Source of the DNA: Hygrocybe punicea
Taxonomy: Eukaryota > Basidiomycota > Agaricomycetes > Agaricales > Hygrophoraceae
Direction: 5' to 3'
NCBI GenBank assembly: GCA_963556145.1
Contig: OY744461.1
Coordinates: 7,884,891-7,948,890 of the forward strand
DNA: 64,000 nucleotides
In this document: piece after piece, positions 1 to 11,053 of the stretch
How the letters are laid out: each line of letters starts with the position of its first letter
How positions within the stretch are numbered: the first letter of the stretch is position 1
The notes under the pieces: model-generated
The model's database searches: none
What the model saw: the letters and a program-made list of their open reading frames with translations, nothing else
Told to the model about the DNA's origin: nothing
Translations under genes and position numbers: made by a program

Positions 1-254
1 CAGCGACTCTGGGCCCTGCCGTGGACCTTAAAAGTAGTGGTACAATCGGTACGACTACGGGGCCTTTCGGTATTGGCAGCAGGACGGGGTCCCCGCTCAT
101 GACGTTCCTTTCTCCTGCGCCGCATCCGAGCCAGGTACCTCCACGAACCATGATAAACACTAACGGGGTCGCACATTCGGATAGACATTCTCCTCACTTG
201 CAACCCATGCCTCCGCCCAAGATGAATGTTGCTCAAATGGTTGATGGCCGATGA
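1..254 (+). CDS. 3' end of an unknown protein gene, cut by the window edge
   Basis: An open frame runs in from the left edge and stops with TGA at 252-254. It encodes about 84 residues rich in Pro, Ser, Thr and Gly, with a Pro-rich stretch near the end (PPRTMINTNG, then MPPPKMNVAQMVDGR). No domain is visible. The composition suits the disordered tail of a regulatory protein, but this is only an impression. There is no in-frame stop upstream, so the start and most of the gene lie outside the window. Confidence 0.45.
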   Translation, partial: ATLGPAVDLKSSGTIGTTTGPFGIGSRTGSPLMTFLSPAPHPSQVPPRTMINTNGVAHSDRHSPHLQPMPPPKMNVAQMVDGR

Positions 255-933
255 CTGTTGTAGTGAGTTGGTTTAGGGCACCATTTGTATATAGGTTTAG
301 AGTTGATTGCTCATGCGCATGCTATTCATTTTATGGAATGAACGCCTTACGCTGACTAGCTATGGATAACTTGAAGGTCGAAATGATTTGACCAGCATGT
401 GGAGCTCTCCGTTGGAGCAAGCGAGCACAGGTTTGGACGTCTTCATTGCTCGGCATGACATTTATTGATAAACTCCGAAATTTTCTCCGCGAGTTTCTCC
501 GCTACGAATGACGTTCGGCAGCAGTGCACGGAAGCATTATTATTGGTGTTACAGGTACATACACCCTTATAAGCTGAGGGTGCGCTGTCAATGAGCGCTC
601 CGTGGAGCATAACCAGGCACGTCTGAGGCCTGAGGACTCCGTAACGAATGTCATCATAGTCATATCCGAGTCCGCGTATGTCGCTGAAACATTCTGTGTG
701 AGTCCATATTCATATTCATTAGCTTGGCGGTGCAGCGTTTGAGGGTTGTGGAGGCATAGGCACGCGAAAACGCCAGGATTTGTGTAAAACAAGGTTACAT
801 TTGACATGCAGCGGAGCTCAAAGTACTCGGCGACCTGTGGCTCTCCTCCGTCGGCCGACTATCACAAAAATTTTTGGATCCACTTCGGCTGGGTATGTCC
901 CTGGTCATCATTGCTTTTTCGTTCTTTACCACC
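255..933. other. intergenic region
   Basis: No supported gene. Short frames on both strands show no recognisable content. The right part is the presumed promoter and 5' leader of the regulator starting at 934. Confidence 0.5.
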
Positions 934-3900
934 ATGAACGCCTGCGCGAACGCTGACGGTCATCATCTTATCCCAGACCACTCAAGGGACCCCCACAGTC
1001 AAAGCCGGCTTCACGCAATCAAAACTGAGTCTTCTCCTTCTCCCGGCTTACCGTCTTCCCCATTCCAGTTCACTTTTCGTCCTCCAAATTATCGGTCTCG
1101 CAGTCATTCAGAGCTACGAAACACCTACTTGCAACCGTTGTATACTCTTGACTCCTCCGATCCCAACACCATGTCGTGGCCTACCCCGAATCTCGTACAA
1201 TCAACCAGTGCCCTACAGGATAACCGCAATTTTGACATAGGTTCTATGCAGCACACTATGGTTTATGGAGATGAATATGACGATCTGTCCGAGTTGGTCG
1301 AATTACCCGGCGCTGGCCCCGCATTTTCTTCTTTACCCGGGTCACCACTCTCGATCGAAAAAACTGTCAGGCGGAGGAGCAGTAAAGGTCCGTCCTTCAT
1401 CCATATGCCGATGATCGTGGCAACCAAGACGGCCTTCTTCGAACTCAGCGTGTGACCAGTGCCGAAAATCTAAATGTAAATGTGAACGTACCGCTCAGGG
1501 CGAACCATGCAGGAGTTGCGTTATGCTTGGCACTCGTGAGTATTTATTTTATCTTGACGGCGAAGCAAGTCCTTCGCCGTTTTTTACTTTCAAATTTACC
1601 ACGATGACTGACCGTTTGCTAATCTTGGAAATTCTCACCACTTTATGTATCGCGTGAACTCGATCCGCAGCATGCACCTTTCTTGGTCCCTCGCGCAAAC
1701 GTGGTCCCCCAAAAGGTTACATTGACGCCATCGAGGCGCGATTACACCAGACCGAGGCCCTCCTTGGCATCATCATTGCTTCCAAAGACGAGCGTGCCCA
1801 GTCCATCCTTCGAGACATATCACAGGTGAGCCTTCGACTTCTTTAATGTCGCTTATGTAAGTCATGGGAATGTTACCGGAATTGTACCTTGAAGCGCTGA
1901 AGCGCCTCCATATATTTTATGACTCTTTGATCTCCGATATTCCAGATGTCCGTGTTCCGACAATGATCGTTCCGACTTGACCGCGTGTTCTTTTCACCTT
2001 TTTCACTTTTCTGTCGGCGGATTTTCGTGTATCGCCGTGTTTACTTCAATTGATTGCAGGACCCTCTGGCTAGAGCGATAATTAACCGTGTCGATAAATC
2101 GCCGTACGGGTCACAAGGTCACAAACGTGCCGAGAGCAGTGGTACCAGCAAAACCCGATCCATCCACTCCGTCCCCGAGGGCGATTCCGTCCGTACAAAA
2201 CATGAAGGTGATCAACTTGAGCTACATTCCACCCAGCACGTGCTTTTCTTCTTCTCTATCTTGTTCACCGTGGTAAATTAAAATGTCTACAGCCCTTCGA
2301 ATGAATGGCAAGACCAAGTAATCGCGATGCTGGAGGCTACATCTCGTTTTGTCAGTGGGGAACAAGACTCCCATTATTCCTCCCTCGATCACGCCCAGTC
2401 GCAAACCCCCTTACCGCCTCGAATGAATCAACCTGAAAATCGACCGTTGCTACAGGTAGTCACACCCATTTTGGAAGAAACAGGTGGAAACCTGCTGTCG
2501 CCTAGCAGGAGGCAACGACGAAGGATCGGTTCGGAGGATTTCGCATTTCTGCACGACGGCGTAATGTATCCATCGCAATCGCCGTCGCCCGCGATACTAG
2601 GGCGGGGTCCGGTGGTGAAAATGCCGCCTAACAGTAGGTTGCGTTCGTCGAGTCCCTTGAGCGAGTATCTCTGGGCAGGTGGGGTTGGTGTCACCGAGCT
2701 TGTCAAAAATGAACAGGGGCGGCGACGAGACGCCAGTCCGGTTGATTCTATCAGCACAGATTCTGATGAGGACCTTGTTGGTGCTGCTGGACAGTTGAGT
2801 TTAAACGAGGACGAGCAGGTGAGATATCATGGGAAGGCGAGCGGGTTGCATCTGTTAGGAAATAAGGATCGAATTGATGGGAGAAATGAAGGAGGCATCT
2901 GGTGAGTACCTTGTGCTTATGGGGAAATTGCGGTGACAAATATCATTCCAGGCGTTTTCCAAAGGCTCGAGTATGGCCCCCACTACCTTCAAGTCGTAGC
3001 GGTCCAACAATGACGACAACATATGACGATGAGTTTGTGTCACAATTACCAGAGCCCGCTGTACAGGAGCACCTAGTAGAGCTATACTTTACTTTTGTGC
3101 ACCCCTCATTTCCAGTCGTGCACAAGAGGGCGTTTTTCGAGGTTTTCAAGGCTGGGTAAGATCGTGATTTTGTTTATCAATAGTTTGGCTCACCTTTTTG
3201 TAGGTTCACGGAAGGGGACTCTCCCCATTCGCCTACCTCCTCAGACGCGCTTTCAACTTCCTCATCCTCTCCGTTCAACCGTCGTCGGCGTCGCATACCC
3301 ACACTTCTCCTTCTCGCCATGTATGCCATTGCCGCCCGCTATTCTACAAGAGGTGATGTCCCTCCACCCCCACCGGACGGCTCGATGATGTGGGTTGCTG
3401 GAGACGACTACCTCGACAGAGCAAAGGTGATTCTAGACGGCTCTTACGCGAGCTCCAGGTCTTCGACGTGTCAAGCACTACTGCTTATGGGGTACCGCGA
3501 GGTTGGGATCGGGGCGATGGCGCAGGCGTGGACCTATATTGGGATGGCGATACGGATGGCACAGGACCTCGGCATGCATCGTAGCGCTGATGGGTGGGCT
3601 AGAGTGGGCCTTGGGGGAAGGCTGTTCAGTGAGTGGGAATTGCATGAGAGGAAGCGGATTTGGTACGGGTGCGTCATTATGGACAAATATGTTTCGACAT
3701 ATATTGGTATGTCCTCCTTTTGCCTTCTCTTCCCCTTGTTCTCAAGACTTGTTTAGGTCGTCCATTGGCAATATTTGAGGGGGACTTTGATACCCCGTTG
3801 CCCAGTGAAAATGAGGTTTGAAATACACTTGATTGTTAGTCTGTCAATTCTAACCTCTTTTGTATCTAGCCTGAAGAATTTGAAGAAGGGAAAACTCATA

Positions 3901-5520
3901 TATCACAAACCATTGAAGGTAGTCACTGGGACCCAAAACCCCACGTCCCCATCCCGGGTCGCATTATTTCTTGTTTCAATGCGTCGGCGACACTGTGTGA
4001 GGATCGTTATTGTTATCATCTCATCTACCAACCATTGACATGTTCATCAGCCGGCCTCCTTAGCAAGATAGTTCAAGCAATTTATGTTGTCCGTCCTGTC
4101 ACTAGTCGCCACACCGAATCGATTCATCTCGAAAGCCTTTTGGATAGATGGTACATTGACTTGCCAGAACATTTGCGTCACGAGCCGGGCCCCTCCAAGC
4201 ATCCTGTACCATTACCTCATATCCTCACGCTTCACATGCAGTATTGGTGCACAGTGCTGTTGTTGCACCGCCCGTTGTTCGTTGATCCATTTGACCTCAA
4301 TGATTTGTCTTGTGCTAACTTTTTTGGGTTTTGATCAAGTATCCGACATTCAAGTAGTACTAAAAGCAAGTCGTGAGTTATTTTGGTCTACTTGCCTCAT
4401 CATATTGTTAGATAACTTTTTTGTCCTTGGTAGTTCCGATAACTCTGAGGACGGTGAGGGTCGTATTCTATCCGAGAAGAGCTATGAGTTGTGTGCTGGA
4501 GCTGCCAACCACATTACTTCCATCGGTATGGGCGATTTCGATCGATTTAGTCAGCCTAATTTGGGTTCTTTCAGTATCTGTTTACATCGAAAATTATTGT
4601 CTGGATCGCTCTACTGTATTTCTTTGCTATTACATTTTCACTGCCAGCATAATGCACGTTACGACTCGTGTGTATTCTTATGCCACAATCCCATAATAAT
4701 GGCTAACCACCCACATTTCTAGTCACAACCTACCCGGCCGACCCACAGGCCCGTGTAGGCTTAAAAAAATGTATGGAAGCCCTCAGAAGGATGGAAATCG
4801 TGTGGCCCAGTGCCGGTCGTGCTCTGGAACTACTCGCTGGGTCCAAAGTCGATACAGAGGGAGGGGAGCTCTCCAATTTGGCCAGTCATCCGGACCGCAA
4901 ACGTTTGGCGGAACAATCCCTAGATGCCGAAGACGCCTATCAGCGAGGCTATTTGCCTACCGAAGCTGTGGACTATCTCGTCACACAGTCACAGCCTTTC
5001 GATGCCGCCCAGTATACTAATGGGCAAGACCTGTTTGCACCAAATGTGAACCCGCAGCCCGGCGTGGTGCCTGTGAATGGTGTCTCATATTTCCCCTCGT
5101 ACGAGCGGTGGCCATCGGACGGCACTGCTTCTCATCCGTTCTCAGGGACCATATCGACATCCGTTCTCCCCCAATTGTACAGCACTGGACTTGTCGATGA
5201 ACGTACCGTTCCCGGGGTCCGTGTCCATTCAAGTGCACGCGAGCGCGGCGGCAGCCACGCGCAAAATGGTCGTTACCCGCAATATTGGAATGACTATTCG
5301 ACGTTCCCGCAGTTAGGAACCGCATATGGCAGCATGCCTTCCCTGCATGACCAGGTCCATGTCCAGCAGCAACCGATGCAAGCCCCGGTTAACCTTTCTT
5401 CGATGTATCTTTCCGAGCAATATAATATTTACAGTGAGCGGCCATCTTTTGTCTGCCCGGATAACTGGCTAATGTGGAGTTGTTTATGTGATAGACGATC
5501 AATCCAGGTCAAATGGTTGA
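934..5520 (+). CDS. Zn2Cys6 transcription factor with fungal_trans domain
   Basis: A DNA-binding regulator of roughly 900 residues in about 11 exons. The start ATG at 934 has a good context (ACCATGA). The first exon is a Ser/Pro-rich leader ending at 1387. After an intron (1388-1448) comes the binuclear cluster CX2CX6CX8CX2CX6C, starting CDQCRKSKCKC and completed across a second intron (1536-1670). A basic linker (PSRKRGPPKGY) and a short helix follow. The fungal_trans region (PF04082 type) lies at about 2950-4700. It holds the motifs GLHLL, FPVVHKRAFFE, AARYS, QDLGMHRSADGW, ERKRIWYGCVIMDKY and GRPLAIFEGDFDTPLPSE, with a conserved intron at 2902-2951. The tail from 4740 is low complexity. I end it at 5520 through a last intron (5434-5494); without that intron it reads to 5591. 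The architecture is that of XlnR/Ctf1-type activators. The target genes cannot be told from sequence. Exon joins near 2160-2290 and 4280-4430 are uncertain. Confidence 0.85.
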
Positions 5521-5875
5521 TGATTTCGTATTGTTTGTCTTGGGGCTGTCTTGCATTCTCTCCCCTCCCTCCCTCTCACACTGTATCTTAAAATTTTGTA
5601 CTAGGTGCCCGGCATGGTTATTTTACTCTGCTCACCCTCGACCTTTCTTGTATCCTGTAGAATTTCCTCTTGTCTCAATCAATAATATATTTTTTGGTTT
5701 TCGCAGGATACGAACTTTCGGCGTCCTACTGTGAAAAAAGCTGAGATCACTAGTCTGTCGGTGGATTATCGTGCTCGGCGTTGCTCTATGTTCGCGGGGA
5801 TGTTACTGCTGATTTTCCGAGCTGAAGCGCTGAAGTGTTGCGGATGACAATGCGTAGTATTTCGTACTTCACACC
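5521..5875. other. intergenic region
   Basis: No gene seen. It should hold the 3' UTR of the regulator and the promoter of the next gene. Confidence 0.4.
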
Positions 5876-6400
5876 ATGACACGTCCCGTTTACCTCCTGG
5901 TCTACAGCTCTCCTCTATTTCCTGCCCATTGGGAACTTTGGATCCCCAGTATTGCAAATCCTGGGGTCGGGAAAGTGATACAGGTTAGCGGCAATGCGTT
6001 CGAAGGATTTGAACACGAATTAAAAAGAATCACTGCCTGGCGGACTGCGGACGTAAACACATTTGCATTCCCCTCGCCTCGGTCGAGGACAATGTCGTCG
6101 CCGACGTACCGGGGAACGGATCCTGCAGCTCTGACAAAGATGCAGCCGACGCCATCGAGAGGAAGGCTCTTCTCATCCCTGCACCCAGCAAAAGCTTGAC
6201 ATCTGCTTGCACTGAGGTTACACATTCTCGTTTACTTATTGTCTGCTGACGGAGATTATCGGTGTCGATAGAGTACGAAGACGCGAGTCGAAATCAAGAA
6301 CTGCCAGACTTGGCTCCGGGGGCTGGTGGTAGCACTCGTAGTTGATGGAACATTTCCCCCTTCGGCTATTACGGTGTTGGACCGCGCCCCCCAGAACTGA
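5876..6400 (+). pseudogene. DUF6540-like fungal protein gene with a one-base frameshift
   Basis: The start (MTRPVYLLVYSSPLFPAHW) and the end (KNCQTWLR, then VLDRAPQN before TGA at 6398-6400) match, from memory, a small family common in mushroom fungi that Pfam calls DUF6540. Its function is unknown. The first frame is family-like through VGKVIQVSGNAFEGFEHELK, about position 6028. The match then moves to another frame (HICIPLASVEDNVVADVP). The shift lies at an A5 run (6024-6028), where one more A would keep the frame. A 55-nt intron (6217-6271, GT...AG) then joins the last exon in phase. This could be a real mutation or a sequencing slip. Apart from the shift the gene looks intact, so it may be functional. 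Confidence 0.6.
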
Positions 6401-6942
6401 CTGTAGGTGGCCCCTCCAACGTTACCACCCCCATCTCTATATATTACTTCAGTACTTAGCCACAAAGTGTATCCTTAACGAACTTGCGATATCGTCGACG
6501 AACTTGGATCCACCCCATGGACGCTGGTGTGAATCAGCTACAAGTTCCCGAGTATACTGTAGCTAGCTACCTTTGAAGTGGAGAAGACTGACAAACATAT
6601 TACTCTTCGTGAACGTCAAAGGACCACTTCCCGTGGGTCAGTGGACTCATACTCGATACCGATGAAAACAAAGATCACTCCAAGTACGATAAACTTGAAC
6701 AGAGAATGGACTCTAGGGCCGAAATTAAAAAAACGAAACTGAATGGAAAGATTATGTGGAGGGGACATATAACGACTTATGTCGACCCTACTCCCGATTC
6801 CTTCTCTCCCTCTGAATCCGAATCTGGGATTGACCGTCGAGATGGTAGTGTTTTTTTGCGCGGATTGTGCCCATGCTTAAATAAGTCTTGCGAGGCCAGA
6901 CACAATAGGATGCTGTTACTGGCTGTAGGAGTGTGATTACGA
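6401..6942. other. intergenic region with one short ORF
   Basis: A 76-codon frame at 6706-6936 (+) has an acidic, Ser-rich middle and a Cys pair (LCPCLNKSCEARH). It has no recognisable domain, and I do not call it a gene. Nothing else was seen. Confidence 0.3.
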
Positions 6943-7632
6943 TCAGACGCATATCCGCCGGTTTATAGGGAGATCATACGCCGTGAACCTTCCTGGCCTG
7001 AACTGAGCGATTTCAGGCGTGTTTGGTAGCTGTGCTTTCAAACGTGAGTTCTGTCTTCGGAGGTTTTCGACTGTTGGTGTTGCTGCTACTGACGAGGAGA
7101 AGGTCCATGGGGTTGTCGTGGCATCCGGAACGGCGAAACGGATACTGCGGGGATTTCGCTCGTAGCCAGTGGTGAGGCAAGTTTCCGACTCGAAGGGACC
7201 CGACAGGGCCAACATTTCGCAATCAGAGATGAGTTGATCTGCCTCATTCGACAAGGTAATTACCACCCAAGTTGCCAGACCGAGGAAGCGTCCGATTCCG
7301 TCCTGCAATTCTACCATGGTTTTCCTGTCCAGTGAATCCGATATTCCCTGGGCTACCATGAGTTTCCCAATAGGAGCATCCGATAACCGAAGAGCATGGT
7401 CATTGATTGTGTACGGTCGTAGGTCGTCACTATCCCCCCGGGCCCAATCGAGGGCAGACAACCACATTGAGCTGTGGGGGTGGAGTGCCAACGTCGAAGC
7501 CACGGGTCGACAATATTTCGCAGTCGTTTTCTTGTAAAGGGTGGCTAAAGATAATGCGTTACTAATTTGGATTTTGGGATCTTCGCGTTCCTGTCGTGGT
7601 ATAAATGAGTCCCCACATTGTATCGCAGGCAA
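6943..7632 (-). CDS. unknown protein, 229 codons, possibly 5'-truncated
   Basis: A single-exon frame with no stops for 690 bases and a protein-like composition. It has a Ser/Thr-rich region about two thirds along and a C-terminal basic segment, but no signal peptide or membrane segment. I do not recognise it. Its 5' end at 7632 lies only about 40 bases from the palindromic CTACTACC edge of the inserted repeat region, so the original start or an upstream exon may have been lost. A random ORF cannot be excluded. Confidence 0.35.
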   Translation of the reverse strand: MPAIQCGDSFIPRQEREDPKIQISNALSLATLYKKTTAKYCRPVASTLALHPHSSMWLSALDWARGDSDDLRPYTINDHALRLSDAPIGKLMVAQGISDSLDRKTMVELQDGIGRFLGLATWVVITLSNEADQLISDCEMLALSGPFESETCLTTGYERNPRSIRFAVPDATTTPWTFSSSVAATPTVENLRRQNSRLKAQLPNTPEIAQFRPGRFTAYDLPINRRICV

Positions 7633-7693
7633 GGATATTCCGCGTTCCTTGATGAGTATATACTAAAGAGGTAGTAGTAGTAGTAACTGCTAC

Positions 7694-7718
7694 TACTACC
7701 TACTACCGGTTTGGTCAC
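7694..7718 (+). repeat. left copy of a 25-bp direct repeat
   Basis: A 25-bp sequence ending CCGGTTTGGTCAC. An identical copy lies at 9004-9028, about 1.3 kb away, in the same orientation. Just before it, GGTAGTAGTAG and CTACTACTACC form an inverted pair. Confidence 0.85.
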
Positions 7719-8693
7719 AACCGTACCCGTTATCTGCCAACCCAAGCCCGGTAGGTTTTTTCTTTCCTATTTACTTTATTTTCAATATTATTATAATAAT
7801 GGCGCACGGACCATGTGACTTTATTTGGTCACTGGGTGCCAATCAACAAATGCGTTTCTGACAACACGCGTCACCGCCAACCTCGCAACCACGCTTCTCG
7901 AACGCATTACCACCAACGACGCCAACACCCACACCAACGTCAACGCACCCACGCCAACGCCAACACAATTGCCCACGGCATTGGCAACGGCCACGATGTC
8001 ACCACCACGCCGATCACCTCAAACGCGGCACCACCAACAATACGCAGCGAAAGCAATAAGGAGCAGCGTGGGATGGTGCACCCACCCCCGCTGCCAAAGG
8101 TAAGTTTTTATTTATACATCTATAACTAGTAACTAACACCAGGCTCACCCAACCACGCCAGCACCAAACGCCAACGACACCAACGCCAACTCACCCACGC
8201 CAACGCCAACGCAATCGCCCACAGCAATGGCAACGGCCACGATGCCAGTAATGGCCACGACGCCAGTAATGGCCACAATGCCAGCAACGGCCACAACGCC
8301 AGCAACAACGCCAACACCCACACCAACAAAGCCCACGCACCCACGCCAATGCACCCACACCAATGCCAACGCAACCACCCATGGCCACATCGGCATCGAC
8401 AGTGCCAGCACCACCCGCCCAACTCACCTCGCGGACACGCACCGCCACGTCAATTGACGTTGGCACTGCATCCGCGAGGTAATGGGAGAAAGGTGGTGCC
8501 CAGCACCACGATGATGTCGCGGGTACAGACTGTACCCGCGACCCGCGTCTAATTCCGGGACCCACGGGACCTGCCAGTCAACCCGCCAGTCAACCCGCAT
8601 CCAACCCGTACCCGTGGCAGCGGGTACGGGTATTAGCCGGGATGGGTATGGGTTGGCAAAAATTACCCGTGGGTAACCCGTGCTAATCCCTAA
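7719..8693. mobile_element. non-autonomous hAT-like word-array element 1
   Basis: Both edges carry crowded copies of an ACCCGT/ACGGGT word. The left edge reads ACCCGTTATCTGCCAACCC. The right edge, read inward, starts TTAGGGATTAGCACGGGT and then has TGCCAACCCATACCC, so the termini are partly inverted copies. Inside, a bulged hairpin (about 8064-8095) abuts an intron-like segment, GTAAGT at 8100 to CAG at 8142 with a CTAAC branch-like site. A CCAACGCC-type low-complexity stretch follows, then a large hairpin at 8425-8481 around ACGTCAATTGACGT. The long frames here encode only Ala, Thr and Pro runs and are compositional. The outermost left terminus seems to be missing. Confidence 0.6.
8425..8481. 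other. central hairpin with 14-bp palindrome (element 1)
   Basis: The arms CCTCGCGGA and TCCGCGAGG flank the perfect palindrome ACGTCAATTGACGT (8447-8460). The same layout recurs at 27746-27803 and 42387-42443. Confidence 0.85.
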
Positions 8694-9003
8694 GCATTCT
8701 AATCATTTATTCATTTATTCTACTAACTACTTAACCACTTTTAGGTTTTTTTCCCGCACCCTCGCGCCAAACGAACGCGAACACGGCAACGCTAAGCCTT
8801 TTCTTGTAGCAAAATCAAGACGAGAGTTGTGTACGCACCAGAGATTAGCCCGCCCAAAAGGAGACGAAGCCGTAAATAGATTTTTTTGTATGTCATAATA
8901 CATTTCAAGCTTTTTCAAGTGTGGCCACTGCGAGTGTGATTGTAATACCAATTACTAAGTAAGCGACCGAGTACTCACTACTACTACCTAAGTGGAGTAG
9001 TAG
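8694..9003. other. sequence between element 1 and the right direct repeat
   Basis: No gene was recognised. A CTAAC followed by TTTTAG near 8725-8745 resembles an intron end. Near the right side CTACTACTACC and AGTAGTAGT form another inverted pair, like the one at the left repeat. Confidence 0.35.
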
Positions 9004-9028
9004 TACTACCTACTACCGGTTTGGTCAC
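9004..9028 (+). repeat. right copy of the 25-bp direct repeat
   Basis: Identical to 7694-7718. Its last bases TCAC supply the TGA stop of the minus-strand frame at 9025-9282. Confidence 0.85.
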
Positions 9029-9282
9029 CCCTCTTCCTTGATAGACTGAATGGAAGAGTCAACAGTCCCTGCGATGTCGTTGCAAAGAGAAGGTAGAAAC
9101 TCCACTCTCGTAAGAAGTTCTGGGGCTAGATGTCTGTCATAAAAAGAAAATGGGCAACTCGGGGCGGGTGGAGGGATGTTAGTATCCATTTCGAAACTTC
9201 GTGGATTATAATGAAAAAGAGAGTCGAGTTCTTCTTCGATATCAAGCTCTTCGTCGACGGTTACCACAGGCGACCAATGCAC
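9025..9282 (-). CDS. open frame downstream of the F-box gene; possible extra exon
   Basis: 85 codons on the same strand as, and just downstream of, the F-box gene. It has an acidic block (DEELDIEEELD) and a Pro-rich block. The frame is open upstream to about 9317, where a splice acceptor could join it to the F-box gene. The only in-phase donor I found would cut that gene shortly before its own stop at 9404. Whether it is a last exon, a separate gene or noncoding is unresolved. Confidence 0.25.
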   Translation of the reverse strand: MHWSPVVTVDEELDIEEELDSLFHYNPRSFEMDTNIPPPAPSCPFSFYDRHLAPELLTRVEFLPSLCNDIAGTVDSSIQSIKEEG

Positions 9283-9403
9283 AAAACCATGGTGAAGTGG
9301 GCAGGCTAAAAAGCCTTGAAGCTTGAAGTTCTAGTGACGGGTGTGAGGACGTGGAAGACGGGGAGGATGTGGACGTCTGAGTCTTCGAGGAGAATATTTG
9401 TAA

Positions 9404-10652
9404 TCACCAGTCCTGTCTGCCAGAAATCCAAGGTCCAATTTCATTGCGGGTACAAAATATCAAGTCCGGGAATCCCACTCGTTGCAGTTTTGGACACTCG
9501 CGACCCCAAGAAGTTGCCAAATCAATCCTGTTATCCATGTACACTGTAGGACTGCCAGCCGAGTCCCAGTACTGAATGTCTAGCACCGCAAGGCCCGGTA
9601 ACAAGGATAAAATCGGCGAGAGTGTGCTAGGGTTCTGTTCCGAGAAACGTTGAAGTGAGCACGGGATGGATTCAAGACGAGAGTAACTTACAATGTGTAT
9701 GTCAGGGTCGTGAACAAGTAATACGATGTAAGTGACTTGTGGGAAATGGAGAGATATCGACAAGAGAGCTTGACGCATTGTTTTTTCATCTGAAAGGCTA
9801 AGGAGGAACAGCTTGAAAATAATGATAGAGGATGGTTTATAAAAGCCCTCAGATAACAAGTGATTCTTGATGGGCTCTGCACTCCATTCAAATGGCTTCG
9901 ACTGGAATCCGGGGAACGCGGTCATCGTGTCAATATAAGCGCTATCCTTCGACAGACAGTACACGGCCTTGGGCGATTCATGATCTTGTATCAATTTCCT
10001 GTACATCGGATACGGGTTCTCATTCCGTTCCCAGAATCCAAGACCATAAGTTTGCACAACGGTGAGCTCGGTCTGATCTGGGACCCAGCTTGCAAGGTCC
10101 AATTCTTCGGGTGCGGAAAGGGTGTTGAGAGAGAACGTGCAATGCCTGAGATTCGCGTCATAAATCACGAGCAGTGATAAAGACGACTTACTTGAGAACG
10201 GGATCCAGCATTTGCGGGAAGTACTCTCCCCCACTCTCGTGCAAACCCAAATGTAAATGTTTAAGCGATTTCATCTCCGCTAAAGCATCGCAGATGAGCT
10301 GGATGACAGCAGGATTCATAGCTGCATTGTAGGAGAGAGTGGCCCGGAAAGATCGGACTAGAAGAGCCTTGTGTGGTGCTTTCGCGAGGGTTGTAAGGCA
10401 TGAAGATACTCTCTCAGTGCCCATCCGGTAATGGGATACCCCGATGCTTCTGTACAAGAGACGTTCAGCCTCAGATTTATACGAGGAACTGATGAGGGCG
10501 ATGGTGGGGAGTTCGCGGGGCTGGAAGTGACACAGTAAGCCGTGAATTATCTCCGGTGGAAACTGCTTGACAGCAGAGAGTCAGTCGACAGTGATAAAAA
10601 GGACGTGGATCTGAGGTACCGACTTGAAGAGGTCCATATGATTTGAGGACAT
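9404..10652 (-). CDS. F-box-like protein
   Basis: Start ATG at 10652, with exons 10652-10620, 10565-10192 and 10145 down to the TGA near 9404. Both introns are GT-AG, 54 and 46 nt long. After a short leader the second exon begins with an F-box-like segment (FPPEIIHGLLCHFQPRELPTI, then LISSSYKSEAERLLYRSI). In known proteins this binds Skp1 in SCF ubiquitin ligases. The remaining 350 or so residues have spaced Leu-rich stretches (MKSLKHLHLGL, LPGLAVLDIQYWD, CPKLQRVGFPD) and probably form the substrate-binding part. Such F-box genes are a large, fast-evolving family in mushrooms, and the target is unknown. The C-terminus is uncertain because more coding sequence may lie at 9025-9317. Confidence 0.75.
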
Positions 10653-10858
10653 TTGCTTGAGCCATTGCCGGTGCAATTGCGAATCCGGGTCAGAGTTCGA
10701 AGAGGCGGCGAAAGGTAAGACAACAACTTGAAAGTACGAAAGGAACCGAAGAATCGACGACAAAGTAAAAACGAAAATATAAACTTGACGAGCGCCAGCC
10801 TGATCTCAACTCTCGTTCACTGACATACGGAATTGTGATTGCTGTGGTGATTCAAAGC

Positions 10859-11053
10859 ATGGCTTCCAGCCAGCGGCGGGCATTGGAACTGTTTTCACAA
10901 GTTATCCAGACACCGCAATCGCAACCACCCACCCCTCCTCCTCTTCCAGCTACTTCCTACCCAAGCATCGGATGCGCGCGTGCACTTCGTTCTGCAACTG
11001 GCAAACAGTACGATTGCATCGACGATATACGTACAGCACAGGGTGCACAGTAG
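10859..11053 (+). CDS. short ORF, possible first exon cut by a MITE
   Basis: It starts 206 bases from the F-box start, on the opposite strand. The frame (MASSQRRALELFSQVIQ, then a Pro-rich stretch) has a good ATG context. Its last codons lie inside the MITE that starts at 11036. It may be the head of a gene disrupted by that insertion, or a chance frame. No domain is visible. Confidence 0.2.
   Translation: MASSQRRALELFSQVIQTPQSQPPTPPPLPATSYPSIGCARALRSATGKQYDCIDDIRTAQGAQ

Noticed and set aside
8126..8565. Trp/Cys/Leu-rich and Ala/Thr/Pro-rich ORFs on both strands
   Set aside because: All come from CCAACGCC-type simple sequence inside element 1. Several frames are open at once and none resembles a protein.
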